33,401 nt of DNA from Pseudomonadota bacterium (GTDB taxonomy: Bacteria; Desulfobacterota; QYQD01): positions 1 to 33,401 of the forward strand of contig DSAQ01000107.1 in assembly GCA_011046395.1 (NCBI GenBank). Direction: 5' to 3'. A model generated the notes under the pieces. That model was not told the origin of the DNA, searched no databases, and saw only the letters and a program-made list of their open reading frames with translations. A program made the position numbers and the translations under genes. Positions 9,672 through 18,513 of the stretch are shown here, one piece after another (position 1 is the first letter of the stretch; each line of letters starts with the position of its first letter).

Positions 9672-10581
9672 TGATCTCTACCTCCGGCTCCAATTTCACC
9701 CCAAAGCGGGCCTGGACCTGATCGCGAACCAGGCCCAGCAGACCGAGGATGTCCGAGGCCGTGGCCCCGCCGGTATTGACTATGAAATTGGCGTGCTTCC
9801 GTGATACCAAGGCCCCTCCACAACGCATACCCTTTAATCCGGCCATCTCAATCAATTTACCGGCGGCCAGGCCGGCCGGGTTTTTAAAAATAGAGCCGGC
9901 GCTGGGCTGACGAAGGGGCTGGCTGGCGCGTTTACGCGCCAGGTTAGAGGTAACCATATCCTGAACCTGCCCGGGATTGCTCCTCTCCAGGCAAAAGGTG
10001 CCGGAAAGGATGGCGCCCCTTTTAGGGGCTAAAAGAGTGCGATAACCGAAGGATATCCGGCTCCTCTCCCATCGCCTGACTTTTCCTTCCTCATCCAGGA
10101 CGCTGATCTCTTGCAAACAGTCTTTTATCTCACCGCCCCAGGAGCCGGCGTTCATGGATATGGCTCCACCTGTTGAGCCGGGGATACCGGCAGCGAACTC
10201 CAGGCCGGAAAATCCGGCCTTGGCCGTAAACCGAACCAGTTGCGGGAGATAAACCCCTCCCTCCACGGTAACCAAAACGGTAGGCCTGTCCTTTGAGTCC
10301 GTGACCGTCATCTTTTTGAATCCCATCTTCAGGGAGATAACTACACCGTGAAATCCACGGTCTTTAACTACCAGATTTGTCCCCCGGCCGATAACAAAAT
10401 AAGGTACGCCTTCCCGGCGCGCAAATGCCAGGATTTGTCCCAGGGCGTTGACACTGCGGGGCATAATCAGTGCATCGGCCGGTCCGCCCACTTTAAGGGA
10501 TGTCCAGCGCGCCAGCGGCTCATCAAACAACGTCGCGCCGTCACATAACTTCTCTAATTGTCTTTTTACCCTTTTGTTCAT
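9661..10581 (-). CDS. murB: UDP-N-acetylenolpyruvoylglucosamine reductase MurB
   Basis: MurB is the cytoplasmic flavoenzyme that uses NADPH to make UDP-N-acetylmuramate. The 306-residue protein shows the FAD-binding segment [16 protein letters not shown], the [20 protein letters not shown] loop and AGSIFKNP, whose serine is the likely proton donor. The C-terminal EPEVEIIG supplies the catalytic glutamate. It lacks the tyrosine-loop insertion of E. coli MurB, so it looks like the shorter type II form. Its ATG overlaps the murC stop as ATGA, which implies coupled translation. No ddl gene follows, although ddl often sits between murB and ftsQ. Confidence 0.95.
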   Translation of the reverse strand: MNKRVKRQLEKLCDGATLFDEPLARWTSLKVGGPADALIMPRSVNALGQILAFARREGVPYFVIGRGTNLVVKDRGFHGVVISLKMGFKKMTVTDSKDRPTVLVTVEGGVYLPQLVRFTAKAGFSGLEFAAGIPGSTGGAISMNAGSWGGEIKDCLQEISVLDEEGKVRRWERSRISFGYRTLLAPKRGAILSGTFCLERSNPGQVQDMVTSNLARKRASQPLRQPSAGSIFKNPAGLAAGKLIEMAGLKGMRCGGALVSRKHANFIVNTGGATASDILGLLGLVRDQVQARFGVKLEPEVEIIGA

Positions 10582-11951
10582 TTTCCAAGCCGCGTCAGCA
10601 GCTCTTCTCCTACCTGCCAGATATTGCCGGCTCCCAGGGTCAAGACCACATCCCCGGGACGGACTATCGCCTCGAGATGAGAGGCTATAGCCGCTCTGTC
10701 CGGTATAAATTGCACGTCCTTATGCCCCTGCCGGCGGATACTCTCACACAGATCTTTTGCCTCCACGCCCGGGATCGGCTTCTCGCCGGCCGCATAAATC
10801 TCGGTCAGTATGAGCACGTCTGTCTGGTAAAAGGCCTTCACAAAATCCTCGAAAAGGGCCTGCGTCCGCGTGTAACGGTGAGGCTGGAAAAGGACGATGA
10901 GTCTCTTATCCTCCCAGCATTGTCGCATCGCGGTAAGGGTGGCCTTAATTTCCGTGGGATGATGACCGTAATCATCTACGAAGATAATGCCGCTCACTTC
11001 CCCTTTGATCTGAAAACGTCGCTGGACGCCGCTGAATTGTTGCAGGGCGGTCTGTATGTCGGCGAATGGTATATCGAGTTCCAGAGCGCAGGCCACCGCC
11101 GCCAGAGAATTATAGACATTATGTATGCCGGGGACGTTCAGGTTGATCTCTCCAAGTTCCTGCCCCAGATGATAAGCAATATAACGTCCTCCCAACCCTG
11201 CCCAGCGGACATCCCGCGCCTGAAAATCGGCCTGAGCGCTGAGGCCATAGGTAGCATGGCGTTTTTTAATATAGGGGATAAAAGATGGAATATGGTTATC
11301 GTCCAGGCAGACGATGGCTATCCCGTAAAAGGGCACTTTATTTATAAATTCGAGGAAGGTAGTCTTAATACACTCCAGGTTGCCGTAGTAGTCGAGGTGT
11401 TCGACATCGACATTGGTCACCACCACAATACTCGGAGAAAGATGCATGAAGGAACCGTCGCTCTCATCGGCCTCGGCCACCAGAAATTTGCCCTGTCCCA
11501 GCTTGGCGTTGCTTCCCAGGCTGTTGAGCTTGCCGCCGATAACCACCGTGGGATCAAGACCGCCCTGAGCCAGTACCGTGGCTACCATGGAAGTGGTGGT
11601 GGTCTTGCCGTGTGCGCCGGCCACGGCAATGCCGTACTTCAGACGCATCAACTCCGCCAGCATCTCCGCCCGCGGGATGACCGGGATCATGGCCTCCCGG
11701 GCATACTGCACCTCAGGGTTATCCCTGGTTACGGCTGAAGAAGTAACCAGAACAGCGGCCCCATGCACGTTTTGGGGATCATGTCCTTTATGTACGGCAC
11801 AACCCAGTCTGCTCAGGCGGCGAGTAATGTCGGTCTCGGCCAAGTCAGAGCCGCTGACCTGATAGCCCAGGTTGACTAGAACCTCGGCTATGCCGCTCAT
11901 GCCGATGCCGCCTATGCCTACAAAGTGTACGTGTTGACCGGTCTTATACAT
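10578..11951 (-). CDS. murC: UDP-N-acetylmuramate--L-alanine ligase MurC
   Basis: MurC adds L-alanine to UDP-MurNAc, the first ATP-driven step of stem-peptide assembly. The 457-residue protein has the N-terminal [16 protein letters not shown] nucleotide-fold motif, the ATP-binding loop [25 protein letters not shown] and [14 protein letters not shown], all typical of Mur ligases of the MurC type. It begins 3 nt after the murG stop, with AGGTGG upstream, and its end overlaps murB. Length and motifs are normal. Confidence 0.96.
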   Translation of the reverse strand: MYKTGQHVHFVGIGGIGMSGIAEVLVNLGYQVSGSDLAETDITRRLSRLGCAVHKGHDPQNVHGAAVLVTSSAVTRDNPEVQYAREAMIPVIPRAEMLAELMRLKYGIAVAGAHGKTTTTSMVATVLAQGGLDPTVVIGGKLNSLGSNAKLGQGKFLVAEADESDGSFMHLSPSIVVVTNVDVEHLDYYGNLECIKTTFLEFINKVPFYGIAIVCLDDNHIPSFIPYIKKRHATYGLSAQADFQARDVRWAGLGGRYIAYHLGQELGEINLNVPGIHNVYNSLAAVACALELDIPFADIQTALQQFSGVQRRFQIKGEVSGIIFVDDYGHHPTEIKATLTAMRQCWEDKRLIVLFQPHRYTRTQALFEDFVKAFYQTDVLILTEIYAAGEKPIPGVEAKDLCESIRRQGHKDVQFIPDRAAIASHLEAIVRPGDVVLTLGAGNIWQVGEELLTRLGK

Positions 11952-11954
11952 TTA

Positions 11955-13082
11955 TTAGCCACCTATCATCTTAAGACACTCTTCCGCAATAAGCTGAGCG
12001 GCGTTTGACTTGCCCAGCGCCAATGACCGGCCTGCCATATTCTTAAGGGCGCACTGATCTTCATACAGCGATTTAATCTCCCCGGCCAGAATATCCGGCC
12101 TGAGGTCGGCCTGTAGATATACCTTGGCAGCGCCGGCCCTTTCCAGACAGCGGGCATTTACCTCCTGATGGTTATTGGCCGCATAAGGATAAGGGATCAA
12201 CAGGGCAGGCTTCCCGATGGCGGTCAATTCAGCCAGAGTACCGGCCCCGGCCCTGCATACCACAACGCTTGCCCGGCCATAGGCCCATCCCATGTCATTA
12301 ATAAATGCGGAGACCGTGGCCTCAACCCCAGCCTGCCGATAAGCCTCCCCTACCCAGACCTCATCTTTCTCGCCGGTCTGGTGAATGAAGTAAAGTCGTT
12401 CCTTCAGGTCATTCAGACCGGCCAGGGCAGCAGTTATAATCTCATTTATGCGGTGCGCGCCTTGACTGCCGCCCAGGATAAGGACGGTGAACCGGTCGTC
12501 CACTTCCCCACCCTTACCAACTGAATCCAGTAAATCTTTCCGTACTGGATTCCCGGTAAGCATGGCCTTTCGTCCGGGGAAATAATCTCCGCTTTCCGGA
12601 TAAGAGATAAATATCCGATCTACGATGTGGCCTAAAATACGGTTAGTCAGACCCGGGATGGAGTTCTGTTCCTGTATCGCAGTCTTTATTCCCATAAGCC
12701 AACCTCCAAGGGTTACCGGCCCGGAGACATAACCGCCGACGCCCAGGATTAAATGGGGCCGGAAGTCTCTCAAAATGGCCAGTGTCTGTAATATCGCTAA
12801 AGGGACCATGGCCAGGGCCCGAACCGTACCAACTACGCCACGCCCCTTGATACCCTCGGCCCGTATCGTCTTGAACGAAAACCCGTATCTGCGCAGGGCC
12901 TCTACGTTTATTTTCCTGTCCGTGCCTACAAACAGGATGCTCGCGTCTCCTTTGCTCATCAGTTCCCTGGCCACAGCAATCCCCGGGAAAAGATGCCCGC
13001 CGGTTCCACCCCCGGCTACAATGATGCGTATTCTCTTTGCTTCATACATGTTAAACGTTCGAACGGATTTATCATATCGCAA
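11955..13082 (-). CDS. murG: Lipid II synthase MurG
   Basis: MurG is the membrane-associated glycosyltransferase that transfers GlcNAc from UDP-GlcNAc to lipid I. The protein (375 residues from a TTG at 13082, 364 from an ATG at 13049) carries the signature GGGTGGHLFPGIAVA, the LGVGGYVSGP loop, QEQNSIPGLTNR, and GGSQGA in the UDP-GlcNAc domain. The TTG start overlaps murD by 11 nt, which favours coupled translation; the ATG start has no evident ribosome binding site. In most dcw clusters ftsW lies between murD and murG. Here murD and murG abut, so ftsW has been removed without trace. Confidence 0.95.
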   Translation of the reverse strand: MRYDKSVRTFNMYEAKRIRIIVAGGGTGGHLFPGIAVARELMSKGDASILFVGTDRKINVEALRRYGFSFKTIRAEGIKGRGVVGTVRALAMVPLAILQTLAILRDFRPHLILGVGGYVSGPVTLGGWLMGIKTAIQEQNSIPGLTNRILGHIVDRIFISYPESGDYFPGRKAMLTGNPVRKDLLDSVGKGGEVDDRFTVLILGGSQGAHRINEIITAALAGLNDLKERLYFIHQTGEKDEVWVGEAYRQAGVEATVSAFINDMGWAYGRASVVVCRAGAGTLAELTAIGKPALLIPYPYAANNHQEVNARCLERAGAAKVYLQADLRPDILAGEIKSLYEDQCALKNMAGRSLALGKSNAAQLIAEECLKMIGG

Positions 13083-14442
13083 CGGCCTGCTTTTTTAGCA
13101 AGCTCCGGGCTGCTTCCTGAAAAATATCTCCCCTCTCCGCATAACTACGAAACATATCAAAACTCGCGCAGGCCGGGGAGAGGAGGACAACATCCCCCGG
13201 CGCAGACTCCGCATAGGCCAGGCGCACGGCCTCCGGCAGCGTCCCGGCCTCCATAGTCCGGGTCAGATGTCCCAAGGCCCGGCGTATCTTTTCTCCGGCC
13301 TCGCCGATAAGGATAAGCGCCTTCACCTTATTGCGCACCATACCTTCCAATGCCGCATAACTGCCGCCCTTGTCCCGGCCTCCGGCAATCAGTATGACCG
13401 GCCGGTCGAACCCGGCCAGGGACTTGACCACCGAACCCACATTGGTCCCCTTGGAATCATCATAAAAGCTTACGCCGCCAATCTCACAGACAAATTCCGT
13501 ACGGTGACGCAGGCCCTCAAACGTCTCCAGGGCCTCCTGTATGGCGGATGGCGTACAGCCGCACATCCGGGCCGCAAGCACGGCGGCCATGATGTTTTCC
13601 AGGTTATGCGCGCCCGTCAATTTCACCTTCTCTAATGAATAGGTCTCCCCGGTTTCCTGATCCAAGCGGCAGAGCAGCCTGTTCCCCTCCGGGTAGGCCC
13701 CTTCACCGTGCGGCTTATGGCTGAAGGTGAGTATGCGGGAGGGTATTTTACTTACGTACTGCGTCACCACAGGATCATCACCGTTAATAACAGCAAAGTC
13801 ACCGGCGGTCTGGTTGGCAAAAATCCTGAACTTGGAGAGGGCATAGGCATTAAAAGATGGATAACGATCCAAATGATCCTCGGTTATGTTCAAAAGGAGC
13901 CCCAGCCAGGGTCGAAAGAATTTGGTAGTGTCCAACTGAAAACTGCTTATCTCTGCCACCACAAAATCCCTGTCCTGTTTCTGCCCCGCGTAGCCGATCA
14001 AGGGGCGGCCGATGTTGCCACCCACGAATATCTTTTTACCCGTATGCGCCAGGATGTGACCGATTAATTCCGTAGTCGTGCTCTTGCCATTAGTGCCGGT
14101 TACCGCGATGACAGGCGTATCTATGAAACGGGCGGCCAGCTCTATCTCTCCAATGACCGGAATACCGGCCCGCCTTGCCGCCTGAAGGGGCTCAATCTCC
14201 AGAGGCACCCCCGGGCTGACCACGATCAACCCAGCCGCAAGGAAGGTCTTCATGTTATGCCCGCCGGCCTCCAGAGGAATCCTGTTCTCTTCAATCCAGG
14301 CCAGCTTATCTGCGGGGATATCCTTAAGGGCAGAGGTTTCGGATATGGAGACCCGGGCCGCGCGCTCCAGCAAAAACGCAGCAGATTCCTTACCGCTTGC
14401 GCCCAGCCCTACCACCAAGACCTTTTTATCTTTAAAGTCCAT
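13072..14442 (-). CDS. murD: UDP-N-acetylmuramoylalanine--D-glutamate ligase MurD
   Basis: MurD adds D-glutamate to UDP-MurNAc-L-Ala. The 456-residue protein starts with the Rossmann-like VLVVGLGASGKESAAFLL and has the ATP loop VTGTNGKSTTTELIGHIL, the central LNITEDHLDRY segment, the YDDSKGTNVGS segment and the C-terminal LLSPACASFDMFRSYAERG motif of MurD. The gene begins 19 nt after mraY and its end overlaps murG. All motifs look intact. Confidence 0.96.
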   Translation of the reverse strand: MDFKDKKVLVVGLGASGKESAAFLLERAARVSISETSALKDIPADKLAWIEENRIPLEAGGHNMKTFLAAGLIVVSPGVPLEIEPLQAARRAGIPVIGEIELAARFIDTPVIAVTGTNGKSTTTELIGHILAHTGKKIFVGGNIGRPLIGYAGQKQDRDFVVAEISSFQLDTTKFFRPWLGLLLNITEDHLDRYPSFNAYALSKFRIFANQTAGDFAVINGDDPVVTQYVSKIPSRILTFSHKPHGEGAYPEGNRLLCRLDQETGETYSLEKVKLTGAHNLENIMAAVLAARMCGCTPSAIQEALETFEGLRHRTEFVCEIGGVSFYDDSKGTNVGSVVKSLAGFDRPVILIAGGRDKGGSYAALEGMVRNKVKALILIGEAGEKIRRALGHLTRTMEAGTLPEAVRLAYAESAPGDVVLLSPACASFDMFRSYAERGDIFQEAARSLLKKQAVAI

Positions 14443-14461
14443 AACCCAATATATCCTCTGA

Positions 14462-15541
14462 TTACCTTAGCTTCAGGGTGCTTATGGCTACCAACCCCAG
14501 AAGAATAGCAATGATCCAGAAGCGCACGATGACCTTGGGCTCCGGCCATCCCTTAAGCTCAAAGTGGTGGTGGAGCGGGGCCATGCGGAAAATACGCCTG
14601 CCGTTGGTGGCCTTAAAATATCCTACCTGAAAGATGACGGACAGGGCCTCGACCACGAATATGCCGCCCACAATGGCCAGCAAAATTTCGTGCTTGGTTA
14701 TCACGGCCACCGTCCCCAAGGCCCCCCCCAGGGCCAGCGAACCGACATCACCCATAAAGACCTGAGCCGGATAGCTGTTAAACCATAAAAACCCCAGACC
14801 GGCGCCTACTAATGCCCCGCAAAATACGGCTATCTCTCCGACGCCCGGCACGTAAGCAATTTGCAGATAATTAGCTATCTTAATATGCCCGGTTAAGTAG
14901 GCAAAAATGAGGTAGGTGGCAGCGGCGATGATAGTCGGCCCGATGGCCAACCCATCCAGACCATCGGTCAGGTTGACGGCATTGGACGCTCCAACAATAA
15001 CTAATATGGCCAAGGGGATATAGGCCCAACCAATATCAGGCCTGATGGTCTTGAAAAATGGGATACTGAGGCGGGTATCGAAATTATGATGCGTATAGAG
15101 GTAGACGCCAATAAACAGGGTAATGGCTAATTGTCCGGCCAGCTTGTAACGACCACCCAGGCCTTTATTGTCCTTCTTGATTACCTTGCGATAGTCGTCC
15201 AGAAACCCGATGCTGCCAAAGCCGACGGTGACCAGCAAGACCAACCAGATATAATGGTTACTTAAATCTGCCCACAGGAGCGTGGACGTAACCACGGCAA
15301 AGATGATCATGAGGCCACCCATAGTGGGTGTCCCCTGCTTCGAGAAGTGGGACCGAGGGCCTTCTTCACGAATATACTGCCCTACCTGAAGTTCGCTGAG
15401 CCGCCTGATCAAATAAGGCCCGACTATGAAAGACAACAAAAGGGCCGTCAACGTGGCGTAGATAGTGCGAAAGGTAATATACCGGAAGACATTGAAAACA
15501 GTATGATAGACATGCAGGGGATACAGTAAGTAATATAACAT
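14462..15541 (-). CDS. mraY: Phospho-N-acetylmuramoyl-pentapeptide transferase MraY
   Basis: MraY is the polytopic membrane enzyme that joins phospho-MurNAc-pentapeptide to undecaprenyl phosphate, giving lipid I. The 359-residue protein has about ten hydrophobic segments, the [10 protein letters not shown] loop, [16 protein letters not shown] with the Mg-binding aspartates, [12 protein letters not shown] and the [16 protein letters not shown] loop, all hallmarks of the family. Its ATG directly follows the TAA of murF (TAAATG), with GGGGAGAGG just upstream. Precursor export and lipid-linked synthesis therefore look normal in this organism. Confidence 0.96.
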   Translation of the reverse strand: MLYYLLYPLHVYHTVFNVFRYITFRTIYATLTALLLSFIVGPYLIRRLSELQVGQYIREEGPRSHFSKQGTPTMGGLMIIFAVVTSTLLWADLSNHYIWLVLLVTVGFGSIGFLDDYRKVIKKDNKGLGGRYKLAGQLAITLFIGVYLYTHHNFDTRLSIPFFKTIRPDIGWAYIPLAILVIVGASNAVNLTDGLDGLAIGPTIIAAATYLIFAYLTGHIKIANYLQIAYVPGVGEIAVFCGALVGAGLGFLWFNSYPAQVFMGDVGSLALGGALGTVAVITKHEILLAIVGGIFVVEALSVIFQVGYFKATNGRRIFRMAPLHHHFELKGWPEPKVIVRFWIIAILLGLVAISTLKLR

Positions 15542-16984
15542 TTATGCCTCTCCCCGGAGCCCTTTTACAACCTCTTCCATCCGCATGCGACGCGATCCTT
15601 TGACCAGCACAAAATCGTGGCCAGAGGTCTTTTGCCTGAGTATTCTGACTGCTTCTTCATGGCTGGACGCAGCAATAATATGACTTTTATCCATACCGCC
15701 TGAGACAGCCCCTTCTGCAATAAACGCCGGGGCAAACTCGCCCATAACGATGAGATATTCTATCCCCAGCCCGGCAATATACCTTCCGATGGAGCGATGG
15801 GCCTCCGCCGTCTGCTCACCCAATTCCAGCATGTCTCCCAAAACCGCTATCCCGGGCCTACTCCCTTTAATTTCTTTAAGGGTTTCCAGGGCGGCCCGCA
15901 TAGAGCCCGGATTGGCGTTATACGTGTCATTTATTATGGTCATGCCCTGGGGGAGCTTGATAAGCTCTAACCGGTTTGCCGCCGGACGGAATTCTTCCAG
16001 GGCTTCTTTGATGGTCTTGATATCCACTCCCATAGCCAATGCCACAGCGCTTGCGGCAAGGGCATTTGCAATGTTGTGCCTCGCCGGCGTCTGTAGGGTT
16101 ACCTGTACAGCCCCTTCGCGTGACACCAAAGAGAAACTTAGCGTCCCTTCCGGCCGGGATATAATCTCCCGGGCGGTAACTTCCGCCCCGGGACCAAACC
16201 CAAAACCTAGCTTACGCGCCCTGCATTTTCGGGCCAGATTTGAAACATGCGGATCATCCACATTAAATACGGCCGTATCCTCCTCATCCAGAGCGGCATA
16301 AAGTTCGCCCTTGGCCCTGGCTACCCCTTCTATAGTTTTAAGACCCTCCAGGTGAGCCATCTGCACATTGGTAATTACCCCTATATCCGGCCTCGCAATC
16401 TGAGCCAGCCGTTCTATTTCTCCAAGTCTGTTCATACCCATCTCCAGGACGGCTACTTTATCCGTGGGCTTAACCGCCAGGAGAGACAGAGGCAATCCGA
16501 CGAGGTTGTTAAAGTTACCCATGGTCTTGGCCACATTAAGGCATTTAGCCAGGATACCGGCGGTCATTTCCTTGGTGGTGGTCTTGCCGCTGGATCCGGT
16601 AATGGCTACCACTTGCACAGGATTGGCGCGGCGCCAGAAAGAGGCGATGTCGCCTAAGGCGGTTAAGGTATCATCCGCCTCAATGACCACGGCCGGAGTA
16701 AAAAGGTTCCGGCCGGCCTGCTCAGACCACCAGCCTTTACGGACTAAAATACCGCTTACCCCCTTGGCTAACGCTTCCGGCACAAAGTCATGGCCGTCAA
16801 AACGTTCCCCCTTCAGGCACAGAAAAAGATCTCCTTCTTTTGCCGCGCGGGAATCTATGGCCACACGGTTAAAAGAAACGGCCGTGCCACCCTGGAGCAG
16901 CATCCCTTTTGTAGCATACAATACATCTAAAGCCGTCAGCCTTCTCATATCCCGCCCGGTATCAAGACAGACTGCCAAAGGCAT
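15542..16984 (-). CDS. murF: UDP-MurNAc-tripeptide--D-Ala-D-Ala ligase MurF
   Basis: MurF completes the pentapeptide by adding D-Ala-D-Ala. The 480-residue protein has the N-terminal VAIDSRAAKEGDLFLCLKG motif, the ATP loop AITGSSGKTTTKEMTAGIL, NNLVGLPLSLL, and INDTYNANPGSMRAALETL. I keep the ATG at 16984 because GGAGGTGA sits 4 nt upstream, although this overlaps murE by 23 nt; an ATG twelve codons later (16948) has only a weak site. The D-Ala-D-Ala ligase that supplies its substrate is not in this cluster. Confidence 0.95.
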   Translation of the reverse strand: MPLAVCLDTGRDMRRLTALDVLYATKGMLLQGGTAVSFNRVAIDSRAAKEGDLFLCLKGERFDGHDFVPEALAKGVSGILVRKGWWSEQAGRNLFTPAVVIEADDTLTALGDIASFWRRANPVQVVAITGSSGKTTTKEMTAGILAKCLNVAKTMGNFNNLVGLPLSLLAVKPTDKVAVLEMGMNRLGEIERLAQIARPDIGVITNVQMAHLEGLKTIEGVARAKGELYAALDEEDTAVFNVDDPHVSNLARKCRARKLGFGFGPGAEVTAREIISRPEGTLSFSLVSREGAVQVTLQTPARHNIANALAASAVALAMGVDIKTIKEALEEFRPAANRLELIKLPQGMTIINDTYNANPGSMRAALETLKEIKGSRPGIAVLGDMLELGEQTAEAHRSIGRYIAGLGIEYLIVMGEFAPAFIAEGAVSGGMDKSHIIAASSHEEAVRILRQKTSGHDFVLVKGSRRMRMEEVVKGLRGEA

Positions 16985-18494
16985 GCCTCACCTCCGCCCG
17001 ATCGTCAAAAGATAAAATATTCCCCTTTACGATCTGATAGTCTTCATGGCCTTTGCCGGCAATGACGATGGCATCTCCCGGCCGGGCCAGGCGCGAGGCC
17101 AGCCTGATCGCCTCACGCCGGTCAGGCATAATGACATAGCCCGCCTCAGGTAGGCCGGCCAGGATGCTATCCGGCTCAACCCGCCGCAAAGGAGATTCCT
17201 TTATTCCTTCTTCAATATGCCTGATAATCTCCAGAGGATCTTCCTCCCGAGGGTTGTCTGAGGTTATTATTACTATCTGGCTGAATTGGGCGGCTATCCG
17301 CCCCATAATGGGCCTCTTGCCTTGGTCGCGATTACCGCCGCAACCAAATACACTGATAAGCCTTTTAGGATTAAGGGCCTGTACGGTGCTTAAGATTTTT
17401 TCCAGGGCATCCGGAGTATGGGCATAGTCCACTAAGACCGTGGCCTTACAGGGATTCTCGATGCGATCCATGCGTCCCGGCACAGCGCTCAATGCCTCTA
17501 TCCCTTTTTTTATAACCTCGCACGAAAGACCCAGAGCCAGCCCTACCCCTGTGGCCGACAGCATATTGTAAAGGTTGTACTCACCCAGGAGTTTTGAATG
17601 CAGGCCGAAGGTCCCTTTTGGGGTAACTATCTCTGCCTCGATCCCATCCAGGGTAAAAGATGTGTTCCGTGCCGTTATATCTGCCCCATGATCTCTTAGT
17701 CCATAGGTCAAAAGAAGGTCCCGCTGGGTCTTGAGCAACTCCTTCCCCCAGGGATCGTCGATATTGATAACTGAGCAAGGTCGCTTTACCCTTCTGCTCT
17801 CCTCCAAAACTGTGGTAAAAAGCCTTTCCTTGCAACGAAAATAATTCTCCAGGTCGTGATGATAATCCAGGTGATCCCGCGATAAATTGGTATAGACCGC
17901 TACATCAAACCGGCAGGAACCAACCCTCTCCTGATCCAGGGCGTGAGATGACACCTCCATAACCACGTGCGTTATCTTCTGATCAGCCATCCGGCGGAGG
18001 AGCTTTTGCAACTCCAGGGACTCAGGTGTGGTGAAAGGCGCCTTCAGCACCTCACATCCAAAGCGATAATTGACCGTTCCAATAACCCCGGCAGAAAGAC
18101 CCGCGGCCTTTAAAACAGATTCTACCAGGTAAGATGTGGTCGTCTTACCATTAGTGCCGGTAATACCTACAAGGCACAATCTCCCTGTTATGTCTCCATA
18201 GTAGGCGCTGGCGATGCAGGCCAGGGCCTGGCGGGTATTGGGAACCCTGATTATGCTTAAGCCGGCAGGCGTGGAATTCAGTTTAAAACCGTTTTGCACT
18301 ACCACTGCCTTAGCCCCGTGCCTGATAGCATCATGGATATAGGCGTGCCCATCGGCCTTTAATCCGGAAATAGCCACAAAAAGGCTCCCCTGGCTTACCT
18401 TCCTGGAGTCATAGGCGACATCGGCAATTTCAATATCCGGCAGGCCTTCCGTAAGCTCTTTGTCGATTGAGGCTATTAATTGGGGTAGTCGCAT
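16962..18494 (-). CDS. murE: UDP-MurNAc-L-Ala-D-Glu:meso-diaminopimelate ligase MurE
   Basis: MurE adds the third residue of the stem peptide. The 510-residue protein has VAYDSRKVSQGSLFVAISG near the N-terminus, the ATP loop GITGTNGKTTTSYLVESVL, MEVSSHALDQERV and VDYAHTPDALEKIL. The motif SDNPREEDP carries the DNPR that family knowledge links to meso-diaminopimelate rather than lysine, as expected for a Gram-negative wall. The ATG follows the ftsI stop by 19 nt with a modest site (TAGGAT). The gene looks intact. Confidence 0.96.
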   Translation of the reverse strand: MRLPQLIASIDKELTEGLPDIEIADVAYDSRKVSQGSLFVAISGLKADGHAYIHDAIRHGAKAVVVQNGFKLNSTPAGLSIIRVPNTRQALACIASAYYGDITGRLCLVGITGTNGKTTTSYLVESVLKAAGLSAGVIGTVNYRFGCEVLKAPFTTPESLELQKLLRRMADQKITHVVMEVSSHALDQERVGSCRFDVAVYTNLSRDHLDYHHDLENYFRCKERLFTTVLEESRRVKRPCSVINIDDPWGKELLKTQRDLLLTYGLRDHGADITARNTSFTLDGIEAEIVTPKGTFGLHSKLLGEYNLYNMLSATGVGLALGLSCEVIKKGIEALSAVPGRMDRIENPCKATVLVDYAHTPDALEKILSTVQALNPKRLISVFGCGGNRDQGKRPIMGRIAAQFSQIVIITSDNPREEDPLEIIRHIEEGIKESPLRRVEPDSILAGLPEAGYVIMPDRREAIRLASRLARPGDAIVIAGKGHEDYQIVKGNILSFDDRAEVRHAFGSLS

Positions 18495-18513
18495 ATCCTA
18501 AAAATCCTGCCTT

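Noticed and set aside
10500-11738. 412-codon open frame on the plus strand
   Set aside because: It lies antisense over murB and murC, which carry full sets of family motifs; high GC at codon positions explains the long antisense frame.
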